Assembly: GCA_016463045.1 (NCBI GenBank)
Contig: JAEMSB010000010.1
Span: forward strand, 9,183-22,827
DNA from: Niveispirillum sp.
GTDB taxonomy: Bacteria > Pseudomonadota > Alphaproteobacteria > Azospirillales > Azospirillaceae
Direction of reading: 5' to 3'
Length of the DNA stretch: 13,645 bases
The translations under genes and the position numbers were made by a program. The notes below the pieces were generated by a model that made no database searches, was not told the origin of the DNA, and saw nothing but the letters and a program-made list of their open reading frames with translations. How positions within the stretch are numbered: the first letter of the stretch is position 1; every line of letters begins with the position of its first letter. Below, in pieces: positions 6,231 through 12,827 of this stretch.

Positions 6231-7880
6231 CTATCGCCGCTTGGCCAACTGATAATCATAGAGCGAGGGGGCAGCCGCCACCGGTTGGCCCGTACCCTCG
6301 ATATAGGGTGGGGGATTGTAGCGGACCTGGATGGGGCGGTTGGCATGCAGGCCCACCACCCGTTCCCCCGGTCCTTCCAGACCGCTGGTGATGGTCACTG
6401 TAGCATCGGCAGGTACGCTGTCAGGCATCACCAGCTTGGCGTTCCAGACGGTATTGTAAAGGCCATGGCCTGGCTTCCAGTAGGACGCACCACCACCGAC
6501 CCACAGACGATATTGCCATTCGCCCTTCTTCTGCGCTGGGTCAATCCACATGCTGATCTGGTCGAACAGGTTCTGATGGTTCGATCCGCTATGCTGATCA
6601 ATCACGGCGTCACGCTTCACCTGGGCGCGCAGGAAGACAGCGCGGGTGGAGCGGGTGTTAACCGACAGCGGGTGGATCACGGGGTTTTCCACCACCAGAT
6701 CCTTGACCAGCACATTATGCGCGGCCCCGACATGGACCGAATAATGGGCGCGGCGGTCACCGCTGGTCACGATGTCTTCAATGGTCAGGCTGGCGGCATT
6801 GTCCGTCAGGATGCCACTGTCGGACTTGTCGATGGTCAGGTTGCGGATCCAGCCATCGAAGACGCCCGTCATATAGATGCCGTTATAGCCCTGTTCCAGA
6901 TGATGGCCAAAGGATGGGCTTTCGGGGAATTGCAGGCGCAGATTCTGAATGCCGACATTGGTCAGATGCTGCCACGCGCTGAGGATGGCGGGCTGATCGG
7001 CGCGCACATCATGCAGCAGCGGGTCCCCCAGGGTCACGCGCTGACCCTTGATGGCCACGATCTTTGTCGATTGCGCCACCACGGCCCGGTCGGGCGAGGT
7101 CCAATGGTGGGACCCGATGGGCAGGTCGGTATCGCCATAGAGCGATTTCAGGATGGCGCTGTCCTTGCCCGCCGTCGCGAACCATTCCACGCGCAGCACA
7201 TCCCCCACCTTCAGGCGCGAGGTGTCATCCACGGTCAGGGTGCGGTCAAACTGCTTGCCCGCCACGCCCCTGGCCAGGGTCGGATCACGCTTGTCAAAGG
7301 CGGGATCGTAGGAGGCGGGGCGGGTACGGTCCGGCCCCACAAAGATCATGCCGCCGGCCCAGCTATATTCGGAGAACAGGTAGTTGATATTGTGCTCCGG
7401 CTGCACCTCGTACTTCTTCTCTTTCACCAGATATTGCCGCAGCTCGGCAAAATCCTGGCTGTCATCGACCAGTTTCAGGGGGCGGGGGAAGTACAACTCG
7501 CTGCCATCCGTCCCGTCGCCGGCCCCATCCAGAACGATGTCGGAGCGGGTGATGCGCAACACCTCGGTGATCTGGGTACGGCCCTTGGGAAAGCGCAAGG
7601 TGACCTTGCCGGCAACGGCATTGGCGGCGGCCAAGGCCTTCAAGGTGGATTTTGTATCGTCCAGCCCATCATCGGGGATGACCCCGTAATCGGTGACATT
7701 GATGATCGTGCCGGTATCGGTGGGGATAGCACCCAGACCGAAGCCATAGCCGGCATAGGAGAAATCAGGCAGAGGATTGGCCGCCCGCACCGCCTTGTCC
7801 GACAAGATTTTCGGCAGGTCGGCGGCCGTGGCCGTCAGGGCGGTGGTGGACAGCGCGAGGGCCAGCCAGAGGCGCGTCAT
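6231..7880 (-). CDS. Exported right-handed beta-helix protein, pectate-lyase-like
   Basis: A 549-residue protein with a Sec signal peptide (MTRLWLALALSTTALTATA, cleavage near residue 19-20). At residues 61-83 the segment NVTDYGVIPDDGLDDTK is the hallmark start of the Pectate_lyase_3/glycosyl hydrolase 28-like beta-helix domain, followed by helix rungs such as ITRSDIVLDGAGDGTDGSELYF and, further on, repeated short strands with NLTIDKSDSGILTDNAASLTIED. This fold holds many polysaccharide lyases and hydrolases of pectin, alginate and related uronic acid glycans. I see no single motif that fixes the family or cleavage chemistry, so the assignment is to fold and likely role: attack on the same glycan as the neighbouring lyase. 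It lies 101 bp after the receptor gene and 9 bp before the alginate-lyase-family gene, all on one strand, consistent with one transcript interrupted by a stable hairpin. Confidence 0.85.
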   Translation of the reverse strand: MTRLWLALALSTTALTATAADLPKILSDKAVRAANPLPDFSYAGYGFGLGAIPTDTGTIINVTDYGVIPDDGLDDTKSTLKALAAANAVAGKVTLRFPKGRTQITEVLRITRSDIVLDGAGDGTDGSELYFPRPLKLVDDSQDFAELRQYLVKEKKYEVQPEHNINYLFSEYSWAGGMIFVGPDRTRPASYDPAFDKRDPTLARGVAGKQFDRTLTVDDTSRLKVGDVLRVEWFATAGKDSAILKSLYGDTDLPIGSHHWTSPDRAVVAQSTKIVAIKGQRVTLGDPLLHDVRADQPAILSAWQHLTNVGIQNLRLQFPESPSFGHHLEQGYNGIYMTGVFDGWIRNLTIDKSDSGILTDNAASLTIEDIVTSGDRRAHYSVHVGAAHNVLVKDLVVENPVIHPLSVNTRSTRAVFLRAQVKRDAVIDQHSGSNHQNLFDQISMWIDPAQKKGEWQYRLWVGGGASYWKPGHGLYNTVWNAKLVMPDSVPADATVTITSGLEGPGERVVGLHANRPIQVRYNPPPYIEGTGQPVAAAPSLYDYQLAKRR

Positions 7881-7925
7881 GTCGGGGGTTCCCTATGCTG
7901 ATCACGGATGTCGAAGCCATTCCCG

Positions 7926-7970
7926 GCCGTAGGTCAGGTCGAGGGCGAAGCCCGAGCCCTGACCTACGGC
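7926..7970 (-). repeat. Intercistronic 13-bp perfect inverted repeat (hairpin)
   Basis: GCCGTAGGTCAGG at 7926-7938 is matched exactly by its reverse complement at 7958-7970, with a 19-base GC-rich loop that can form a further GGGC/GCCC pairing. It begins 12 bp after the receptor stop and ends 45 bp before the beta-helix ATG. No T-tract follows on the minus strand, so it looks less like an intrinsic terminator and more like an mRNA 3'-end stabiliser that would allow high receptor and lower enzyme levels from one transcript. A repetitive extragenic palindrome is the alternative. Confidence 0.75.
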
Positions 7971-7981
7971 ATTCTCCGACT

Positions 7982-10600
7982 TCAGAACTTCGCCCGCACA
8001 CCTGCCGAGAAGCGGCGTTCGGAGATGGCGTAGCTGTTCAGCGCGGGTTCATCGAAATTGCTGTATTCCGACGTGGCCGACTTCTTGGGCAGCAGGTTCT
8101 GGGCATTGAACGACACCGACACCTGTTCGGTGATGTCGTAGCCAACCTGGGCATCCAGCTGTGAGCGGGCACCGATGAAGCTGGGCCGGCCTTCGGAGAA
8201 TTCGAACACGGCCTCGTCCCGGTAATTATAGGCGAGGCGGGCCGAGAAGGGCCCCTTCTCGTAAAGGCCGATCAGGTTGTAGCTGTTCTTGGACACCGCG
8301 ACGAGCGGGAAGCCGGCATTATCCTCGCTGTCGGAATAGGTATAGTTGGCGATGACGCCCAGCCCGTCGAACGGTTCGGGCAGAAAGTCGAAGAACTGCT
8401 GAATGCCGACCTCGAAGCCCTTGATCTTGGCGCTGGCCAGGTTTTCCGGGCGGGAGAAGGTCAGTTCCCGGCCCTGCGGGTCCAGGTTGGTATCCGTGCC
8501 CGTGGTCACGAAGCTGGCGATGAAATCATCGACATCCTTGTAGAAGATGGCGCCAGAGATCAGCGAGCTTTTGCCATGGTAATATTCAAAGCTGATATCA
8601 CCCTGGGTAGAGACGGGCGGCTTCAGATCGGCATTGCCACCCGTGACCGAGAGGTTGGTGGCGTTGAAGAAAGTGGACGGTGCCAGATCGGCGATGGAGG
8701 CGCGCTGCATCGTCTGTGACGCGCCCAGGCGAACCAGGAAATCGTCGGTGACGTTGAAGGCTATATTCGCCGAGGGCAGGATGTTCGTATACTCGTTCTT
8801 GTCGGTGACCAGCGTGCTGGTCGTGCCGATATTGAGGAACGTATCCACCGACAGACGGGTGCGCGCCACGCGTACGCCGGCATTGGCCCGGAACGGGATC
8901 TCCGCGATCTCTCCCTCGCCCGCCACCATCAGGTAACCGGCCAGCGTCTTCTCGCTGAACGTATAGTCACGCTGATTATTGGGCAGCAGGGTGGAGCGGT
9001 CGCTGCTGTTGGGGTTGGGCTGTGCGGCCTGTGCGCGGGTGAAGACATAGTCGAAGGTGGGCGCCGTCGACAGGAAGCTGCGCGGGAAATTGCCCGGAAT
9101 ATCGGGCAGGAAATTCTTCGCGTCGATCAGCCTGAGATAGGGTTCCAGCTCTGTGCGCGTCGGCGTCACCTGGCTGCGATAGGCGTTGGAGCGGGCGCCC
9201 AGATCGGTATAGCGGGCACCACCGGAGAAGGTGATGCCGCCCTCGGTTTCGTAGCTGACGTCAAGCTTGCCCGTCCATTCATCCAGCACACCCAGCAGCC
9301 GGTTCGACCGCACGCCATTGGTGGCGGGGTTGTAGGAGGCGTAGTTGGTGGGGTTGAAGGTGCCGCCCAAGGCCAGGGATGGGACCGTCACATCGCGGAA
9401 ATCAAAGGTGCCGGGAACGGCGGCGGTGGCCTGCAGGGTGATGATCTGGATGGTCTGATCGATGGTGCCCTTGCTGTAATAGCCATCGGCCTCCACCTTC
9501 AGGCCATCATCCTCATACTTGCCATTCAGGCCATAAAGGAAGCTTTCCGTCGGTTCATTGCGGATCTGGCCCGCCGTGGTGACGGTGCCGTTGGCGGTGC
9601 CGGCCACCACCATGTTGTTCTCCGTCACGCGGTTGGTGACGGGGTTGTTGGTGGTGGGCAGACGGAAGCTGAAGAAATCCTGATGGCGGCCCGTCACCAG
9701 CTTTGAATAAAGCATGTCAGCGGTCAGGGTCAGTTCGGGCGTCGCCTCAAACTGGATGGCGCCGTTCACGCCGGTGCGCGAGCGGTCGACCACGAAGTTT
9801 TCATATTGTATCAACACGGGCGTCTGATTGACCCCGGCATTGGTGCCCGTATAGGTGCGGTTCAGGAAATTGTTGCGCTCGAACGCCTGGGTGGTCGAGG
9901 TGCGTTTCTGATATTCGGCCGCCAGCATCACGCCGATGCGGTCATCAGCGAATTTGGTGGTGCCGAAGCCGGTAAAGGCCGGCTCCACCTTGTCCGTAAC
10001 CTGGGAATAGACACCCTGGGCCTGGAAGGAGAAGGTGGGTTTCTTGAAGCTCAAGGGCTTGGGCGTCGTCAGGTTGACGGTGCCGCCCAGACCACCTTCG
10101 GCTTGAGCGGCTAGGGGTGACTTGTAGACGGCCAGCTTGCCGAACAGGCTGGACGGGACGGCGTCCAGACCCGACGAACGGCCCAGCTGATCATTTTCCG
10201 GCGGGGACAAGCGGGCCGACCAGCCGAGGAGCGTGCGGCCATCAACCTCCACCCGCACCTGCTGCAAACCGCGCACGGAAACGGACTGGCCTTCGCCGAA
10301 AACGCGGGTGATCTGCACACCGGTCACGCGCTGCAACGCCTCGGCCACGTTGACGTCGGGCAGCTTGCCCACGTCGCTGGCGGTAATCACGTCCATCACC
10401 TGCGGCGCGTCCCGCTTGATATCGGCGGCCTGTTCCAGGGAGGCGCGAAGGCCAGTGACGATAATCTCTTCCAGCACCGCCGGGTCAGCGGCGGTGTTGT
10501 TGGCGGCGGCATTTTGCGCCAGTGCCGGTGACAGCGACAGGGCGGCAAAGGAAACGCCGCCAGCCAAGGCGCATGCACCACGAACAGCCCAACTGGCCAT
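7982..10600 (-). CDS. TonB-dependent outer-membrane receptor (Xanthomonas/Caulobacter glycan type)
   Basis: An 872-residue outer-membrane receptor of normal length. A signal peptide occupies residues 1-28 (cleavage ALA-QN). A TonB-box-like segment LEEIIVTGLRASLEQ starts at residue 43, then comes the plug with DVITASDVGKLPDVNVAEAL, QRVTGVQITR and SVRGLQQVRVEVDGR, and a beta-barrel to the terminal GVRAKF ending in Phe, as barrel proteins do. The plug is typical of the TonB_Xanth_Caul group, whose members often import plant or algal oligosaccharides, which fits the surrounding lyases. I start at ATG 10600 because GGGAGGGA lies 7-8 bp upstream and the signal peptide begins there; the frame continues 76 codons upstream, but that part is unlike protein and covers the promoter. 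The protein probably takes up the oligosaccharides released by the neighbouring lyases. Expression is probably controlled by the operator near 10777. Confidence 0.95.
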   Translation of the reverse strand: MASWAVRGACALAGGVSFAALSLSPALAQNAAANNTAADPAVLEEIIVTGLRASLEQAADIKRDAPQVMDVITASDVGKLPDVNVAEALQRVTGVQITRVFGEGQSVSVRGLQQVRVEVDGRTLLGWSARLSPPENDQLGRSSGLDAVPSSLFGKLAVYKSPLAAQAEGGLGGTVNLTTPKPLSFKKPTFSFQAQGVYSQVTDKVEPAFTGFGTTKFADDRIGVMLAAEYQKRTSTTQAFERNNFLNRTYTGTNAGVNQTPVLIQYENFVVDRSRTGVNGAIQFEATPELTLTADMLYSKLVTGRHQDFFSFRLPTTNNPVTNRVTENNMVVAGTANGTVTTAGQIRNEPTESFLYGLNGKYEDDGLKVEADGYYSKGTIDQTIQIITLQATAAVPGTFDFRDVTVPSLALGGTFNPTNYASYNPATNGVRSNRLLGVLDEWTGKLDVSYETEGGITFSGGARYTDLGARSNAYRSQVTPTRTELEPYLRLIDAKNFLPDIPGNFPRSFLSTAPTFDYVFTRAQAAQPNPNSSDRSTLLPNNQRDYTFSEKTLAGYLMVAGEGEIAEIPFRANAGVRVARTRLSVDTFLNIGTTSTLVTDKNEYTNILPSANIAFNVTDDFLVRLGASQTMQRASIADLAPSTFFNATNLSVTGGNADLKPPVSTQGDISFEYYHGKSSLISGAIFYKDVDDFIASFVTTGTDTNLDPQGRELTFSRPENLASAKIKGFEVGIQQFFDFLPEPFDGLGVIANYTYSDSEDNAGFPLVAVSKNSYNLIGLYEKGPFSARLAYNYRDEAVFEFSEGRPSFIGARSQLDAQVGYDITEQVSVSFNAQNLLPKKSATSEYSNFDEPALNSYAISERRFSAGVRAKF

Positions 10601-10624
10601 GATCTTGTCCCTCCCATGTTGCGC

Positions 10625-10667
10625 GGCACCGTTCCGCTTCGGCGTGAAGCGGTGCCGTCTTTTCTTT
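10625..10667 (+). terminator. Hairpin in the receptor leader, with T-rich tail on the plus strand
   Basis: CCGCTTC (10634-10640) pairs with GAAGCGG (10646-10652) over a 5-base loop; alternatively GGCACCG (10625-10631) pairs with CGGTGCC (10650-10656). On the plus strand this is followed by GTCTTTTCTTT, the form of an intrinsic terminator, yet no plus-strand gene ends here. On the minus strand the same structure sits in the 5' leader of the receptor mRNA, about 25 bases before its start codon, where it could affect stability or translation. Structure is certain; function is not. Confidence 0.4.
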
Positions 10668-10742
10668 GCTGATGGATCCCCAGGGGGCCTTCTGGCCATT
10701 TCCCCTATTGCTTTACCTCGGTCCTGGGGAACCGATGAGGGC

Positions 10743-10771
10743 ATGATGCGGTGGGTGATCCGGCCTGTCAA
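10743..10771 (-). promoter_or_regulatory. Predicted promoter of the receptor operon
   Basis: On the minus strand a perfect TTGACA (10771-10766) is followed after exactly 17 bp by CATCAT (10748-10743, four of six to TATAAT). Transcription would begin near 10736, leaving a leader of about 135 bases before the receptor ATG. The operator candidate at 10777-10787 lies 5 bp upstream of the -35 element. Confidence 0.5.
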
Positions 10772-10776
10772 CAAAT

Positions 10777-10787
10777 TCGTATGACAA
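10777..10787. promoter_or_regulatory. Candidate FadR-family operator upstream of the receptor promoter
   Basis: TCGTATGACAA matches ten of eleven positions of the local consensus TTGTATGACAA, which has the TNGT-N3-ACNA half-site arrangement known for FadR-subfamily regulators. Flanks also match the second site (AAATT before, AACTT across the right edge). It sits just upstream of the -35 element. The likely binder is the GntR regulator encoded at 11898. Confidence 0.5.
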
Positions 10788-10897
10788 CTTTGGCATGACC
10801 AGTGACCTGTTACCGATAGGCAACGCATGGGTTTGGTCGGGCGGGCCGAACGCGTCGAAAACTATTGGTCATATAAATATCGATATTGCGGTGCCGG

Positions 10898-11812
10898 TTA
10901 CCGGTCCACCGCCGTGAAATCCACCTTCTCTGCGGCGGCATGCCGGTCCCAGGCGGCGCGGTCGGTGAAGCCGCCCTGCCCCTTGCTCCAGGCCGAGCCG
11001 GAATAATAGACAAAGGGTTTGCCGGGGGTGACGCGCAGCAGGACCAGATGATTATCGGCATCCTGGCGCACCTCCACGATCATCGTGGGATCAACGCGCA
11101 GCGCCACGGCCATGCGGCCATATTCGGGATTGTCCGGCCCCCACCAGGAGATCAGGCCAGTTGCCTTGTCCACCGTCAGGTCACCCCCCTGCCCCGTCAC
11201 CTTCTTGCCGATACCGATCCCGACCATCAACGGCTCGGGCCGGTCGGATGACAGGGTGGAGACCATGCGGGTGAAATGCGTGCCCAGCGGCAGCGTGAAA
11301 CGCCGCGTCTCCCAAACCTTACGGTCGATATCCACGGGCCAGGGGGCGTAATCCACCTCGAACTCGGCGACGTCCGGCCCGTTCTTCAGGATACGGTGGC
11401 TGCGGTAGTTGCGTGAAATCCACAGCTTGTTGTCATGCCAGATGCCAAGGCCGCCGGCCCCGCGCCCCTGCCCGACATTGTAGAAATCCATGCCCTCGCC
11501 CAGGTCATTATGATAGTCGCGGGTGCGAAGCTGCCGATCCATGTAAGGCCAGACCACTTTCTTGCCCCAGCTGTCGATGCCCGATCCCGATGGCGGTTCC
11601 GCCGCTTCCAGTGCATGGCCATAGATGCGGTGGGCAGTCTTGTCATTTTCCCACATCAGATCATCATAGCGATAATCGGCCAGGGTGACGGCGGCACGCG
11701 GGGAACGGTCGGTTGGTGGCGGCAGGGTGGCTTTATCCTGCGCAAAGGCGGCGCCGGTGGTCAGGGTGGAAAGCAGCAGGACCGCGAGCGCGGCGCGTCG
11801 GCTCCAATACAT
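10898..11812 (-). CDS. Exported DUF4861 protein
   Basis: A 304-residue exported protein. The signal peptide MYWSRRAALAVLLLSTLTTG ends at AFA-QD (residue 24). Mature motifs are those I recall for DUF4861: YDDLMWENDKTAHRIYG at 49-65, GIDSWGK at 78-84, and GEGMDFYNVG with RGAGGLGIW at 105-125, followed by a beta-rich region as in galactose-mutarotase-like folds. The family is found with lyases and unsaturated uronyl hydrolases in polysaccharide loci, and a role in processing uronic acid oligosaccharides is likely, but no reaction can be read here. I prefer ATG 11812 over 11827: GGGAGG lies 7 bp before it and the signal peptide starts there. It is first on the minus strand, divergent from the regulator, and followed by a 297-bp gap with a separate promoter for the receptor. 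Confidence 0.85.
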   Translation of the reverse strand: MYWSRRAALAVLLLSTLTTGAAFAQDKATLPPPTDRSPRAAVTLADYRYDDLMWENDKTAHRIYGHALEAAEPPSGSGIDSWGKKVVWPYMDRQLRTRDYHNDLGEGMDFYNVGQGRGAGGLGIWHDNKLWISRNYRSHRILKNGPDVAEFEVDYAPWPVDIDRKVWETRRFTLPLGTHFTRMVSTLSSDRPEPLMVGIGIGKKVTGQGGDLTVDKATGLISWWGPDNPEYGRMAVALRVDPTMIVEVRQDADNHLVLLRVTPGKPFVYYSGSAWSKGQGGFTDRAAWDRHAAAEKVDFTAVDR

Positions 11813-11819
11813 ATGACAA
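11809..11819. promoter_or_regulatory. Weak operator-like sequence over the DUF4861 start codon
   Basis: ACATATGACAA keeps the ATGACAA half of the consensus (eight of eleven) and covers the start codon and the spacer to its ribosome binding site. The TTGTCAT half alone also occurs by chance inside genes (near 2493, 11430 and 11640), so this is weak. Confidence 0.2.
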
Positions 11820-11893
11820 CCTCCCATTATCCGGCATCAGACCGGTCGACCATTGTTTCGGTCGGTGTTAGATTAGAAGTAACCGGCGGAGAG

Positions 11894-11904
11894 TGATATG
11901 ACAA
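11894..11904. promoter_or_regulatory. Operator-like sequence over the regulator start codon
   Basis: TGATATGACAA matches nine of eleven consensus positions and includes the ATG of the GntR gene. It is 85 bp, close to eight helical turns, from the copy at 11809. It would fit autoregulation, but a coding-driven coincidence (ATG ACA A) is possible. Confidence 0.25.
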
Positions 11905-12674
11905 GTAGGGTTGGCACCATGAGACAGGCGGATATGGGCGGCAGTGCGGATGATTCCGGACGCACAACTTCCCTGACCGATGACCTGTTCGTGAAGCTGG
12001 AGGCGCAGATCCGGTCAGGACAATTGCCGCCCGGCAGCCGCCTGCCCACCCAGAAGGAAATCGCCGAGGCCGAGAATGTCAGCCGTACCGTCGTGCGCGA
12101 GGCGGTGGCGCGCCTAACAGCGCAGGGGCTGGCTGTATCGCGACAGGGATCGGGCATGTATGTGGCCGACACAGCCGAATATCGCGCCTTCCAGATCACC
12201 AAGGACGAGCTGCACGAACTGGCCGACATCGTGAAGCTGCTGGAGATGCGCCTGGGCGTGGAGACGGAGATGGCGGGACTGGCCGCCGCCCGCCGCACCA
12301 CCGCCGATATCGGCGCCATCCAGGACGCGCTTCAGGCCATGCGCGACCTCCGCGGCGATCCCGTGGCCGCCGCCAAGGCCGACACCGCCTTTCACATGGC
12401 CATCGCGCGGGCCACGCAGAACGATTACTACGCCCGCTTTGTGGAGTTCCTGGGCCTGCGTCTGGTGCCGCCGCGCAATCTCTATCTGCGTGACCAGCCG
12501 GAGGAAGCGCACCAGGCCTATGCCGAGAAGGTGCATGGTGAGCATGAGGCCATTCTGGACGCCATCGTCCGCATGGACCCGACCCGCGCCCGTGAGGCGG
12601 CCCGCCATCATATGCAGGAAAGCCTGACGCGGCATTCGATGTTGAGCGCAGCGGCGCGCGGCAAGGGCCGGTAG
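11898..12674 (+). CDS. GntR-family transcriptional regulator, FadR subfamily (FCD domain)
   Basis: A 258-residue regulator. Residues about 26-90 form the winged helix-turn-helix (LEAQIRSGQLPPGSRLP, then EIAEAENVSRTVVREAVARL and a GLAVSRQGSGMYV wing). From about 105 follows the all-helical FCD ligand domain with candidate metal/ligand residues Asp162 and His166 (DTAFHMAIA), His216 (GEHEAIL) and His237/238 (ARHHMQ). Such regulators in uronate and pectin loci (UxuR, ExuR, KdgR-like) respond to hexuronates or keto-deoxy sugars and usually repress. It is divergent from the DUF4861 gene, with 85 bp between starts, and lies 149 bp before GH105. The likely targets are the near-palindromes at 10777 and 12722. 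ATG 11898 has GGCGGAGAG upstream; ATGs at codons 8 and 13 are possible alternatives. Confidence 0.93.
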   Translation: MTSRVGTMRQADMGGSADDSGRTTSLTDDLFVKLEAQIRSGQLPPGSRLPTQKEIAEAENVSRTVVREAVARLTAQGLAVSRQGSGMYVADTAEYRAFQITKDELHELADIVKLLEMRLGVETEMAGLAAARRTTADIGAIQDALQAMRDLRGDPVAAAKADTAFHMAIARATQNDYYARFVEFLGLRLVPPRNLYLRDQPEEAHQAYAEKVHGEHEAILDAIVRMDPTRAREAARHHMQESLTRHSMLSAAARGKGR

Positions 12675-12702
12675 CCGCCCCTTCTGGCCTGACCAGCCGC
12701 GC

Positions 12703-12730
12703 TTGACGATAGGTCGTAAATTTGTATGAT
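12703..12730 (+). promoter_or_regulatory. Predicted promoter of the GH105 gene
   Basis: TTGACG (12703-12708, five of six) and TATGAT (12725-12730, five of six) are 16 bp apart. It begins 28 bp after the regulator stop, so GH105 can be expressed apart from the regulator. The -10 element lies wholly inside the operator candidate. Confidence 0.55.
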
Positions 12731-12732
12731 AA
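12722..12732. promoter_or_regulatory. Candidate FadR-family operator over the GH105 -10 element
   Basis: TTGTATGATAA matches ten of eleven positions of TTGTATGACAA and shares its AAATT and AACTT flanks with the site near the receptor. Covering the -10 hexamer, it is placed for simple repression by the adjacent GntR regulator. Confidence 0.55.
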
Positions 12733-12767
12733 CTTCCAGGCGGCGATAGTCCGCGTGGGGAGGCATC

Positions 12768-12827
12768 ATGCAGAACAGAATACCCTCATGGGCCGTTCTC
12801 CATCCATTGCCCAAGGAAGCCCCATGA
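12768..12827 (+). CDS. Possible 19-residue leader peptide upstream of GH105
   Basis: ATG at 12768 follows a strong GGGGAGG (4-base spacing) and opens 19 codons ending in TGA at 12825-12827, which overlaps the GH105 ATG as ATGA. The peptide (MQNRIPSWAV...) contains consecutive AGA and ATA codons, rare in GC-rich genomes. This arrangement would couple GH105 translation to the leader. It is too short for codon statistics, so it may be chance. Confidence 0.35.
   Translation: MQNRIPSWAVLHPLPKEAP

Larger units (their letters stand above)
10601..10897. other. Intergenic region between the DUF4861 and receptor genes
   Basis: This 297-bp stretch has no convincing gene. It holds the receptor promoter, a FadR-type operator candidate, the leader hairpin near the receptor start, and a 12-bp AT-rich palindrome AATATCGATATT at 10876-10887 just after the DUF4861 stop. 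The receptor frame stays open across most of it, but codon content and the position of promoter elements argue against translation. Confidence 0.7.

Noticed and set aside
5556..7901. 781-codon plus-strand open frame opposite the lyase and beta-helix genes
   Set aside because: It is antisense to two well-supported exported enzymes, has no recognisable domain or signal, and long antisense frames are common at this GC content.
10601..10828. N-terminal extension of the receptor by 76 codons
   Set aside because: It would put charged, unlike sequence before the signal peptide and would place the start upstream of the predicted promoter and operator; ATG 10600 has a strong ribosome binding site.
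11844..11851. GGTCGACC palindrome between the DUF4861 and regulator genes as the operator
   Set aside because: It is an 8-bp GC-rich palindrome not repeated at the receptor or GH105 promoters; the TTGTATGACAA type sites are better supported.
12675..12702. Terminator after the regulator gene
   Set aside because: Only a 4-bp CTGG/CCAG stem is visible and no T-tract follows.
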